A DNA stretch of 45,914 nucleotides, taken from NCBI GenBank assembly GCA_025056735.1, contig JANWVR010000071.1, forward strand, positions 1 to 45,914. The letters are read 5' to 3'. How positions within the stretch are numbered: the first letter of the stretch is position 1; every line of letters starts with the position of its first letter. Positions 24,940-32,749 of the stretch are shown in pieces. Both the position numbers and the translations under genes were made by a program. The stretch comes from Saprospiraceae bacterium. GTDB taxonomy: Bacteria > Bacteroidota > Bacteroidia > Chitinophagales > Saprospiraceae. The notes beneath the pieces were generated by a model. The model was given only the letters and a program-made list of their open reading frames with translations, did no database searches and was not told where the DNA came from.

Positions 24940-25467
24940 CTACTGCCGGCGGTTGCGGTATTCGTCCCAGGTGGTCGTTTTGTACGCTTCCTCGGCGGCG
25001 AAGCGCAGCTCTTTAAGCAAATCCGGCGCTTCTTTGTAGCCGGGCGAAATCATGATGCGCTCAAACTTTTCATTGAGATACACCATCGAGGGATAACTCA
25101 TACGCCCGTCCAAGAGCGCATAGGCCAGCGTGTGAACGCCCCTACCGTGGCCCGTTTCTACAAATTTATAGGTCTCTCCGTTGAACAGAATGTCGGCACG
25201 CTGTTCGGCGTCGAGCTTCACCGGGTAGAAGTGCTTGTTCAGATAAGCCGCTACTTCCGCGTTGCTGAACGTTACCTTGTCCATGCGCTTGCACCAGCCG
25301 CACCAGGCAGTGTAGGTGTCCACGAAAATTTTCTTCGGACGCTTCTTGTGCAGCGCGACCGCCTCTTCCCAGGTGTACCATTTTATGGCAGCAGTGTCCT
25401 GAGCTACCAAAGCATTGCTCAAAAGCGCTGAGAAGAGGGTAAAGATGAAGAAAAGGTTTTTTTGCAT
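24940..25467 (-). CDS. Secreted thioredoxin-fold protein (CGWC)
   Basis: The 175-residue protein has a signal peptide (about 1-22, ending LVAQ) and a thioredoxin-like domain with Cys56-Gly-Trp-Cys59 in DTYTAWCGWCKRM. The conserved MSYPSMVYLNE block supplies the cis-Pro loop. It resembles periplasmic DUF255/thioredoxin_7 proteins and is probably a periplasmic disulfide reductase or isomerase, possibly reduced by the DsbD-type protein encoded at 17896-20040. It converges with selD (6 bases between stops) and lies 36 bases after cutA on the same strand, so the two may share a transcript. Confidence 0.85.
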   Translation of the reverse strand: MQKNLFFIFTLFSALLSNALVAQDTAAIKWYTWEEAVALHKKRPKKIFVDTYTAWCGWCKRMDKVTFSNAEVAAYLNKHFYPVKLDAEQRADILFNGETYKFVETGHGRGVHTLAYALLDGRMSYPSMVYLNEKFERIMISPGYKEAPDLLKELRFAAEEAYKTTTWDEYRNRRQ

Positions 25468-25503
25468 AAAAAAGATGGTGTCTTTGTCTTTTTTGTATTG
25501 AAT

Positions 25504-25812
25504 TCAAGTGGTGCTTTCGCGTATCCAGCGCTCGTAGTCCTCATTAGCGCGCGCCTCAAAACGCAAGAAGCACGGCGTCTGGTACGGGTGTGCGGTGCGA
25601 AGAGCGCTTTCCAAGTCCGCCTCGCGTTCAAGGCTGGTTTTCAGGATGGAGACCCATTCGGCTTCACTCTGCACGGCGCCGTCCCACCAGTACACGCTCT
25701 GAATGGGAAAGACATTGGCGCAGGCGGCTAGCCGCTGCTCCACCATCTGGCCGGCAATGCGCCGCGCCGTCTCCTCGTCCGGGTGTGTTACATAGAATAA
25801 AAGAAATGCCAT
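25504..25812 (-). CDS. cutA: CutA-family divalent cation tolerance protein
   Basis: The 102-residue protein shows the CutA pattern: FYVTHPDEETARRIAGQMVE, LAACANVFPIQSVYWWDG and HPYQTPCFLRFEA near the C-terminus. The family forms very stable trimers and is linked to divalent metal tolerance, although its exact role is unresolved. The start at 25812 (MAFLLFYVTHPD) fits the family. The reading frame stays open upstream to 25896 only because it runs through two palindromic repeats, which are not CutA sequence. The repeats occupy the 5' untranslated region starting 3 bases before the ATG. Confidence 0.9.
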   Translation of the reverse strand: MAFLLFYVTHPDEETARRIAGQMVEQRLAACANVFPIQSVYWWDGAVQSEAEWVSILKTSLEREADLESALRTAHPYQTPCFLRFEARANEDYERWIRESTT

Positions 25813-25815
25813 ACC

Positions 25816-25867
25816 CCCAGTAACCGCCAAACTTGTTTGGCCCAGTAACCGCCAAACTTGTTTGGCC
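25816..25867 (+). repeat. Two tandem REP-like palindromes in the cutA leader (copies 5 and 6)
   Basis: Two exact 25-bp direct repeats (25816-25840 and 25841-25865) each read CCCAGTAACC followed by GCCAAACTTGTTTGG, ending in CC. The orientation is opposite to the copies near selD. Both carry the GTAACC head and the same hairpin, and they lie between the cutA ATG and its promoter region. Confidence 0.85.
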
Positions 25868-25945
25868 AAAAAGGCATCCAGAAAAAAACCTCGCAAATAT
25901 CGCCCCTACCCCCGACCTTTCAGCCGCCATTAGCAGCGCATTAAC

Positions 25946-26692
25946 ATGAGAGGAAAAACGCGCACCGCCAACCTCAAGGCTCAGGTCAAGGGCATGGACT
26001 TGCCTGTCAGAGTAGTGCTGGAGCGGCGCTTTGATTGCCGATACGCCATTTCGCGCCGCAGCGTCATCCTGCGCTTGCCGCATTACTATGGCCCTGAAGA
26101 AACACTTCGGGAGATGCACGCCATGCTGCGGTGGGTCGAGCAGATGTTCGATAAAGACCCCCGCCTGATGGAGCGCTTTCACGTGCGCGAATACCGCAGC
26201 GGCGACACGCTAACGGTGGGCGAGCGCCGTTACACACTGCACATCGCAGAGGAAGACCGGCAGACGCACACGGGGCGTCTGAAAGGCTCGACGATTGTGC
26301 TGCGCCTACGCCAGGGTGCGACACCTTCCGAACGCGCAAAAGCCATCCGGACGCTGCTGTCGCGCGTCGTGGCGGGCGACTTTCAGCGCGAAATCGAGCA
26401 GCGCGTTCTCGACATCAATCGCCGCACTGTTAACCGCCCCATTCGCGGCATATACCTTAAATATACCATCAGCAACTGGGGCAGCTGCTCCAGCCGGGGC
26501 AACATCAACCTCTCCACGCGCCTGCTCTTTGCGCCCCGCGAGGTGCAGGACTACGTCATCTTGCACGAATTGGCGCACTTGGTGGAGCCCAACCACTCCG
26601 ACCGCTTCTGGGCCGTCGTTGCCCAACACATGCCCGACTTCGAGCGCCATGAGGCATGGCTGCGCCAGCACGGCCCCAGTTGTGATTTCTGA
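25946..26692 (+). CDS. YgjP-like zinc metallopeptidase (DUF45/WLM fold)
   Basis: The 248-residue cytoplasmic protein has the DUF45 signature: NWGSCSSRGNINLSTRLLFAP (about 177-197), then the zinc motif HELAH (207-211) and a third His217 in EPNHSDRFW. By family this is a minigluzincin-type metalloprotease fold; the physiological substrate is unknown. There is no signal peptide. It is divergent from cutA with 133 bases between the two ATG codons, and converges with fumarylacetoacetase (55 bases between stops). Confidence 0.87.
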   Translation: MRGKTRTANLKAQVKGMDLPVRVVLERRFDCRYAISRRSVILRLPHYYGPEETLREMHAMLRWVEQMFDKDPRLMERFHVREYRSGDTLTVGERRYTLHIAEEDRQTHTGRLKGSTIVLRLRQGATPSERAKAIRTLLSRVVAGDFQREIEQRVLDINRRTVNRPIRGIYLKYTISNWGSCSSRGNINLSTRLLFAPREVQDYVILHELAHLVEPNHSDRFWAVVAQHMPDFERHEAWLRQHGPSCDF

Positions 26693-26746
26693 GAGAAGGC
26701 CGAGAAGCAATTCAGTATCAAGCCATATAAGCGGCGCCGGGCTACG

Positions 26747-27991
26747 TCATTTTCCCCTTTCTACCCACCCGGGGAGCACTGTTCCGCTCACCTGGCCGAA
26801 GCCTACGCGAATGTTGCCCTTTTGCGCGTAGGCGCGCAGGGTAACGGTGTCGCCGTCGAGCAGGAAGGTTCGGGTAGAGCCGTCGGCTAAGGGAATCGGC
26901 TTTTGGCCGCCCCAGGCCAGTTCGAGCAGGGAGCCGAAGCTGTCGGGTTGGGGGCCGCTGATGGTGCCGGAGGCCATGAGGTCGCCGGGGCGCACATTGC
27001 AGCCGTTGACGGTGTGGTGGGCCAGTTGTTGGGCCATAGACCAGTAAAGGTAGCGCGTGTTGGTGCGGCAGACCACCGTCTCCGGGCCGTTTTGGGGTCG
27101 GATGCTGACTTCGAGGTTGATGTCGTAGTGATGCCACCCGCGGATGCGCAGATAGTCTAAGGGTTTGGGCTTTTGCACAGGGCCTCGGGTTCGGAAGGGC
27201 TTGAGCGCGTCCAGCGTAACAATCCAGGGCGATATAGAGGAGGCGAAGTTTTTGCCCAAGAAAGGCCCCAGCGGTACGTATTCCCAGCGCTGGATGTCGC
27301 GCGCGCTCCAGTCGTTGAACAGGAGCAGGCCGAAGATGTGCTCTTCCGCCTGTTCGATGGGTATGGGCTGGCCTAAGCGGCTTTCTTTGCCGATGACAAA
27401 GGCCATCTCTAGCTCAAAATCCAGTTGTTGGGTAGCGGAGAAGATGGGCGTGTCGGCGCCCTTTGGCAGGATTTGCCCGTGTGGACGTCGGATGGGCGTT
27501 CCGTCTATGACGATGCTCGACGAACGTCCGTGATAGCCCACGGGCAGCCAGCGCCAGTTGGGCAGTAGCGGGTTGTCGGGACGGAACATTTTACCCACAT
27601 TGGTGGCGTGTTCGATGCTGCTGTAAAAGTCGGTGTAGTCGCCGATGCGCAGCGGCATCAGGGGGCGCACTTGCGCGCGCTCTAAGAGGAGGTATTCGGC
27701 GTCGTCGGGGCGTTTATCGTTGGTCAGCCACAGTTGCAGGCGGCGGCGGATGCGGCGGGCGAAGTCGTTGCCCAAGGCGATGAAGCTGTTGAGCGTTGGC
27801 TGCTCGAACAGGCGCACATGTGGCCGGCGCGCGCCAAACAGGCCGGCGTCGGCGGCAAGCACTAAGTCTATCACGTAGTCGCCCACCGGTACGCCCGCGG
27901 TGATGCGGCCGTTGGACGTCTCGATGATCCCAAAAGGAAGATTGTGGATGGAAAAGTCGGAGTCCGCGGGAATGGGTAGCCAGGTGGTCAT
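26747..27991 (-). CDS. fahA: Fumarylacetoacetase
   Basis: The 414-residue enzyme hydrolyses fumarylacetoacetate to fumarate and acetoacetate, the last step of tyrosine catabolism. Visible are the N-terminal barrel (SIHNLPFGI), PVGYHGRSSSIV with the catalytic His, metal ligands in DFELEMAFVIG and FNDWSARDIQRWEY, and ASGTISGP near the C-terminus. The length is close to mammalian FAH (about 420). Other tyrosine-degradation genes (homogentisate dioxygenase, maleylacetoacetate isomerase) are not adjacent. Upstream it is separated from the Dam-class methylase gene by 215 bases with no clear promoter match. Confidence 0.95.
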   Translation of the reverse strand: MTTWLPIPADSDFSIHNLPFGIIETSNGRITAGVPVGDYVIDLVLAADAGLFGARRPHVRLFEQPTLNSFIALGNDFARRIRRRLQLWLTNDKRPDDAEYLLLERAQVRPLMPLRIGDYTDFYSSIEHATNVGKMFRPDNPLLPNWRWLPVGYHGRSSSIVIDGTPIRRPHGQILPKGADTPIFSATQQLDFELEMAFVIGKESRLGQPIPIEQAEEHIFGLLLFNDWSARDIQRWEYVPLGPFLGKNFASSISPWIVTLDALKPFRTRGPVQKPKPLDYLRIRGWHHYDINLEVSIRPQNGPETVVCRTNTRYLYWSMAQQLAHHTVNGCNVRPGDLMASGTISGPQPDSFGSLLELAWGGQKPIPLADGSTRTFLLDGDTVTLRAYAQKGNIRVGFGQVSGTVLPGWVERGK

Positions 27992-28206
27992 CGTTCGTTG
28001 CGATTAAGGGTAGCTAATGTAGGTCTTCTGGCGAGAGTCCATCTCTTAGCCTGCAAAAACGCTGCTCTCTTGAGGCGTTTGCCCACGATAGGGCAGTCTC
28101 GCATCAGAATGCTCTTCTATAAATCTTTGAAATATAGCCTCCTGATCCTTTTGAGCAGCATTTAAATGTAGTGAAGTTTTTAAAAAGCCCGGAAGCGATA
28201 GAAAAT

Positions 28207-29091
28207 TTACCATTCGGAACTGTTCGTGATGAGCAGCTCATATTTCTTCAAGTGGTGGGTGGTTTTCATGGGAATGCTTCGATAAGGAAGACAGAACCTT
28301 TCGGCCAACTGGCGCACTTCTTTGGTGTCGTCATACGTGAGCATAAAATGGCCTTTAATGCAGCTGGCCAGCATAAAAAGGCGCTCATGGTCTAGTTCGG
28401 AATGGGTGTACAGGCGTCTGCCTGCGACCGTATAGGGAGGGTCTATGAAGAACACCGCTGAAGGATTGTCCAGCTGAGACTCGATAACAGGAAAGGCATC
28501 TCCTCGAATAAAAGTGATTTTGTGCCGGATCTGGTCTATTGCTCGAATGCGTTTGCAAAGCGTCAAAGGGTACCAGCGCGAGCCTAAGCCCTTTCCATTC
28601 TCGCCGCTTTTCATTTGCCCGGAACCTTTCGCTAAAATACCTCCATGAAGTACACGGTTTTTCAAGATGGTTTTGAAGGCCATTGCACGAAGGTTTGCAG
28701 GCTCTGCAGATAGCTCGCGCTGAACATTTTCGGGCGTAAAATCAAAATGCAACACTTTTTCTGCCAACCATTCGCCCTCTCCTTGAAAAATAACTTCCCA
28801 CACGGAGGCCACTTCGTCATCCAATTCCACCATAGTGATCCGGGAGGCCAGGTCTTCAAAAGCTACTGTCAGGCTCACAATGCCTCCCCCTGCAAAAGGC
28901 TCAATAAAATGCGTGTCCTTGGCCGCAAATGGCTGCATCCATTTGCGCACTAACGGTATTAACCAGGTCTTGCCTCCCGGATATCGAAACGGGCTGCGCT
29001 GAGGCACAGAGGCAACATTGGTTACCTCCTCACCCTCTACACGCTGAGGCAATAATGCTTTGGGCTTTTCTAAAAACAGTTCCAATTGCAT
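28207..29091 (-). CDS. Dam-class (D12) N6-adenine DNA methyltransferase
   Basis: The 294-residue alpha-class adenine methylase has RYPGGK (36-41), the S-adenosylmethionine motif FIEPFAGGG (62-70) and catalytic DPPY (217-220). It starts 8 bases after the stop of the NotI-family endonuclease gene on the same strand, so the two form an RM operon. The endonuclease is interrupted by a stop codon while the methylase looks intact. The recognition sequence cannot be read, and GATC specificity should not be assumed. Confidence 0.92.
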   Translation of the reverse strand: MQLELFLEKPKALLPQRVEGEEVTNVASVPQRSPFRYPGGKTWLIPLVRKWMQPFAAKDTHFIEPFAGGGIVSLTVAFEDLASRITMVELDDEVASVWEVIFQGEGEWLAEKVLHFDFTPENVQRELSAEPANLRAMAFKTILKNRVLHGGILAKGSGQMKSGENGKGLGSRWYPLTLCKRIRAIDQIRHKITFIRGDAFPVIESQLDNPSAVFFIDPPYTVAGRRLYTHSELDHERLFMLASCIKGHFMLTYDDTKEVRQLAERFCLPYRSIPMKTTHHLKKYELLITNSSEW

Positions 29092-29099
29092 AGCAGCAC

Positions 29100-29969
29100 T
29101 TACAGGCCTATCAAGTCAGATAAAGCGGGCGCATCGGGCGGGCTTGAGTCCAAGGTCTCGTCCAACCGGCTTTGCAAAAGTGAGACGAAGTTATCTATAT
29201 CTCCCGGCTTAGGCCAGGAAATCCGCTGCAGCGCCGGCAGAAACTGCGTGTAAACGGTTTCCACCAGGCGCAGGTGGAGCGTCTGATTTCCCTCATCCGG
29301 GAGTAAGTCGTATAAGAGCCAGGCGACCTCTGCCGTCTCTCGCGTTGCCGTAGGCAATTCTGGCAGCGTCTTGAAGAAAGCGTGTTGCAAGGCTACGGCC
29401 TGCTTTTTGCCCCACGCATGAAAAATCCCTCCTTTGTAGGTCATCTGAGGGAGAAGCCTCTTTCGAGAAGAGGAAAGATAATCCGGACGCGGAACGCCAT
29501 CCTTTTTCGACCAGGAAAAAGACGTGTCAGGGTTGCTCATGTAGGCAGAAAATACATTACGCAGATTGCCCGACACGTAGACGGCCTGCACCTCTAAAGA
29601 CCCAAAATCAAGGAGGCGACCGTGCTCGTCGTATGAAACCAACACAAAATCAACATTGCCGGCCGGCTGTCCATTCTGGTCTGTCAGTCGGACTTCCGTC
29701 ATGGACGTCCAGCGAGACTCCTTTCCGAAGAAGAATTGAGCAGCGTGCTCTAAAATGATCCAATCCTCCCGAAAGCGCACCGGACACGTAATAACGGGCC
29801 TTTATTCGTGCATCATGGAGCAGACGCCCAAAGGAGCGCTGGCTTTATCTTTGGTGCAATTAGGGACTTTGTTGTGGAAAGGGCAAAGGCACTGCTTTCG
29901 GTAGCGATTTGCTTGTTCAGAGGTATTGTAGGTGGGAAATCCAAAGACTTCAGCTAACGGGTTCTTCAT
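29100..29969 (-). pseudogene. NotI-family restriction endonuclease gene interrupted by an in-frame TAA
   Basis: From ATG 29969 the frame encodes MKNPLAEVFGFPTYN ... CLCPFHNK ... GVCSMMHE and meets TAA at 29802-29804 (codon 56). The same frame then continues without a shift as RPVITCPVRFREDW and runs to 29100. NotI enzymes bind iron through four N-terminal cysteines; here the CLCPF, NCTK and GVCS cysteines precede the stop and ITCP follows it. The catalytic pattern D ... E-x-Q (NVDFVLV and SLEVQAVY) is downstream. A GTG at 29780 could start a 226-residue fragment lacking the metal site. One base change (TAA to AAA, GAA or CAA) would restore 289 residues. Confidence 0.8.
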
Positions 29970-30055
29970 GGACGCATTGTTGTAAACCAATAGGACACCA
30001 CGCGCATTTCTTCCCTTGCCTTGCTCCTGCGCTGGGTTCGGGTCCAGTCTCTTCG

Positions 30056-30832
30056 TTACTTCCGCTTGCCGAATTGCAGATTGACGAAGAAGTTGACAAA
30101 CAGCCGTTGATTGGCGTCGGAGACCAAGATGGGTAGTTCAGTGGGGAAGACGTCGAGCATGATACCTACCTCAAAGGCTTTGACGAATTCGTCGAAGGCG
30201 CCCCAGTCTAAGTGCAGAGCTGCGGAGGCGTTGACACCCGGCCGGGGGCTAATTTCGCCGAGGCCTCGGGTAAAGGGCGAGGCGCCTTTGATGCGCCCGT
30301 TTTCATCTAAAAACAGGTTGGCGTTTTCGTCGGAATACTTTTCGTGCATAATGCGGCAGTCGCCCGGGCGCGTAGGGTTAGGGTAGCAGATGGCTAAGTA
30401 GTATGGCTTCAAGAGTGCCAGGGTTGGGCCAAGCGAATAGCTGACCCCCACGGCGACACCGCGATGTTTGGCTTTTTCGGAGAAGTAGCGCTTGACGCCC
30501 CAGGCGCCGCGCACTAAGAGCGCATTATTTTGCTTGCCAAAGATGTAAGGTCTGAACGAGCGGCTGAGGAGCGGATCGGCGCTCTGGCGCTGCTCTTTAG
30601 GGTGGCGCAATTCACCCGCGCTCAGGTGGAAGTAGGTCGTCTTGTAGTAGGTGCGCAGGCGGCCAAATTCCATCCCGACTAAGAAGCCTCGCGAAGTAGT
30701 CAGGCGCAGGTTGACCGTCGTCTCCCGGTTGTACACAACCCCCACGTTACCCGTGAGCGGGTCGGCATATTGAGCGAAGGCCAGGCTGTTCAGCCATAAA
30801 AGCAGGACGGGAGTAAGTATAAAGCGCGCCAT
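30056..30832 (-). CDS. Secreted/outer-membrane protein of unknown function
   Basis: The 258-residue protein has a signal peptide (about 1-20, LLLWLNSLAFA-QYA). The rest is rich in alternating hydrophobic strands with aromatic residues (for example NLRLTTSRGFLVGMEFGRL and LFVNFFVNLQFGKRK at the end), typical of a small outer-membrane beta-barrel. I do not recognise a family. The start at 30832 is set by the signal peptide and by a TACTTTTG element at 30849-30856. It is divergent from the Bat-type gene, with about 180 bases between the starts. Confidence 0.65.
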   Translation of the reverse strand: MARFILTPVLLLWLNSLAFAQYADPLTGNVGVVYNRETTVNLRLTTSRGFLVGMEFGRLRTYYKTTYFHLSAGELRHPKEQRQSADPLLSRSFRPYIFGKQNNALLVRGAWGVKRYFSEKAKHRGVAVGVSYSLGPTLALLKPYYLAICYPNPTRPGDCRIMHEKYSDENANLFLDENGRIKGASPFTRGLGEISPRPGVNASAALHLDWGAFDEFVKAFEVGIMLDVFPTELPILVSDANQRLFVNFFVNLQFGKRK

Positions 30833-30848
30833 AGCTGGATATTTTTCC

Positions 30849-30856
30849 CAAAAGTA
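30849..30856 (-). promoter_or_regulatory. -7 element for the outer-membrane-type gene at 30056-30832
   Basis: Minus-strand TACTTTTG matches TAnnTTTG, 16 bases before the ATG, giving a leader of only about a dozen bases. No clear -33 box at normal spacing. Confidence 0.45.
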
Positions 30857-31004
30857 AAACTTTTCTGCGGCATAAAACGCCGTTTTATTGCAATGGCGTT
30901 TCTGAGCAAAAACTTTTCCAAAGCAAAGACTAAAAGGCGCGCGCTGCACGCAGTGTGAGCTGTTGTTTTGCAACGCCGCAAGGTCTTTTCAGGCCAAACA
31001 GCGG

Positions 31005-31012
31005 TAGGTTTG
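31005..31012 (+). promoter_or_regulatory. -7 element for the BatB-BatC fusion gene (would give a leaderless mRNA)
   Basis: TAGGTTTG matches TAnnTTTG and ends 3 bases before ATG 31016, so the predicted transcript start coincides with the start codon. No -33 TTG at the usual distance, so confidence is limited. Confidence 0.35.
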
Positions 31013-31015
31013 AAT

Positions 31016-32677
31016 ATGTTTTCCTTCGAGCATCCCGAATACTTCTCGCTGTTGTGGGCGGCGCCGATTGCGGTGCTCATCTGGTTGTCGTACTTGTGGT
31101 GGCGTCGGCGTACGTTGTCGCGTTTGGTAGCGCCTTCGGCCCAGGAGCGCGTGTTGCCGGGCTGGTCAGCGGGTCGGTTCTGGCTTAAAAACACCCTGCT
31201 TTTGGCCGCCATGGTATTGCTCGTAATAGCGGTGGCCAATCCGAGGCGCGGCATGCGCCAGCAGGTAGGCGAACAGCGCAGCGCCGATGTGTTGCTGGTG
31301 CTCGACATTTCTCAGAGCATGCTGGCTCAGGATGTGCCGCCCAATCGCTTAGAGCGCGCTAAAATTTTTGCGCGCCAATTGGTGCGCGCATTGGCAGGCG
31401 AACGCATTGGGTTGGTGTTCTTCGCCGGCAGCGCCTATGCAGCCATGCCGCTGACGACCGACTATGAAGCCGCCGACATGCTGCTGCGCGCGGCAGCGCC
31501 CGACCTTATCAGTACGCAAGGCTCCGACATCGGCGCGGCGCTGAGGGTAGCCGCCAGGCGCTTCGACTCCACTCCTGGCGTGGGCAGGGCTATCGTGCTC
31601 ATCTCCGACGGCGAAGACCACGAGGGCGCCATCTCAAAGGCTATTGCCCAACTGCGCGACGCCGGCATCATCGCCTTTTGCACAGGCGTGGGCGCATCAG
31701 AAGGTGCCCCCATACCGCTCGGCAACGGCGAATACAAACGCAACGCAGAAGGGCAAATCATCCTCACCCGCGCGAACGAGGCCACTCTTCGACAAATAGC
31801 CACGGCCACGCGCGGTGAATACTACCGCGTCGAGCAGGGCGAGGCCGCCCTCCGGGCCATCCGCCGGGAAATAGCGCAATTAGAACGCCGCGCCGTCCAG
31901 ACCCGCTCGTTCACGGAGTTCGAGTCGTATTACATGTGGTTTGCCCTGCCTGCCTTCCTGCTCCTGACGCTTTACGCCGCCCTGAGCTGGCGGGTGCACA
32001 AAACAGTCGCTCTTCTCTTGGTAGCAGGCCTCCTGCAACTGCCGCTGCAAGCCCAGTCGGCCCGCGATTGGATGCGCCAGGGCGATACGTACTATGCAGA
32101 AGGACGCTACAACGAAGCCGAACAAGCCTACCGAAAGGCAGTCCAAAAAGCCCCTGCCGACGCTCAAGCCCTCTACAACCACGGCAACGCGCTCTACAAA
32201 CAGGGCAAATACGCCGAAGCCCAACAGGCCTGGGAAAAAGCCCTCCCCATTGCCGCCACACCTGCCCAAAAGGCCGACACCTGGCACAATATCGGCAACG
32301 CACTGGCCCAACAAGGCAACATGCCCGCAGCCATCCGCGCCTACGAAAACAGCCTCCGCCTGCGCCCCGGCGACCCCGACACTCAAACCAACCTGCAATT
32401 GGCCCGAAAAAAGATGCAGCAAAACCAACCCAAACCTCAAGAACAACAACCCTCCGAAGGCAACGGCGCCTCCGCCAGCGCTGACTCGATGCCGCAACCA
32501 CCGTCAACAACGCCTCAGCAGCCACAGCCACAAACACCACAGCAAGGTAAACTTACGCCCGAAGAAGCCCGCCAACTCCTGGAAACCACCGTCGCCCCAC
32601 AAGACCAAAACAGCGGACGCAAATACCGAGAACAAACGCCGGACAAACATCAAATCAGGCCTAAGAAAGATTGGTGA
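31016..32677 (+). CDS. BatB-BatC fusion: von Willebrand A membrane protein with TPR tail
   Basis: This 553-residue inner-membrane protein joins two usually separate proteins. The BatB part has two N-terminal membrane segments (about 12-29 and 57-75), a VWA domain with the metal-ion-dependent adhesion site DISQS (97-101) and a further hydrophobic pair (about 307-346). The BatC part has TPR units (MRQGDTYYAEGRYNEAEQAY, ALYNHGNALYKQGKYAEAQ, NALAQQGNMPAAIRAYENSL) and a Gln/Pro-rich tail. Bat (aerotolerance) proteins of Bacteroidota act with MoxR ATPases. The start at 31016 (MFSFEHPEYF) fits BatA/BatB N-termini. No batA, batD, batE or moxR is adjacent. Confidence 0.85.
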   Translation: MFSFEHPEYFSLLWAAPIAVLIWLSYLWWRRRTLSRLVAPSAQERVLPGWSAGRFWLKNTLLLAAMVLLVIAVANPRRGMRQQVGEQRSADVLLVLDISQSMLAQDVPPNRLERAKIFARQLVRALAGERIGLVFFAGSAYAAMPLTTDYEAADMLLRAAAPDLISTQGSDIGAALRVAARRFDSTPGVGRAIVLISDGEDHEGAISKAIAQLRDAGIIAFCTGVGASEGAPIPLGNGEYKRNAEGQIILTRANEATLRQIATATRGEYYRVEQGEAALRAIRREIAQLERRAVQTRSFTEFESYYMWFALPAFLLLTLYAALSWRVHKTVALLLVAGLLQLPLQAQSARDWMRQGDTYYAEGRYNEAEQAYRKAVQKAPADAQALYNHGNALYKQGKYAEAQQAWEKALPIAATPAQKADTWHNIGNALAQQGNMPAAIRAYENSLRLRPGDPDTQTNLQLARKKMQQNQPKPQEQQPSEGNGASASADSMPQPPSTTPQQPQPQTPQQGKLTPEEARQLLETTVAPQDQNSGRKYREQTPDKHQIRPKKDW

Positions 32678-32749
32678 AAATGGAAAATGAAAAGTGAAAA
32701 ATGAAAAATGGAAGGCGCCATTGCCATTTCATAAAAACACCTTTGCAAC
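32678..32749. other. Purine-rich low-complexity gap before exonuclease III
   Basis: The spacer holds repeated GAAAATG/GAAAAGTG/GAAAAATG words (32686-32711) and then CACCTTTG (32738-32745), one base off the -7 consensus and ending 4 bases before the GTG start at 32750. It may be a promoter giving a leaderless message, or the gene may be read from the Bat transcript. Confidence 0.4.

Noticed and set aside
29780-29990. Frameshift between the two halves of the NotI-family gene
   Set aside because: The stop at 29802-29804 and the downstream GTG at 29780 are in the same frame (21 bases apart), so the defect is a nonsense codon, not a shift.
32094-32690. Overlapping plus-strand frame in the TPR part of the Bat fusion
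   Set aside because: A shifted-frame shadow of the TPR repeats, rich in Pro, Thr and Lys with no family resemblance.
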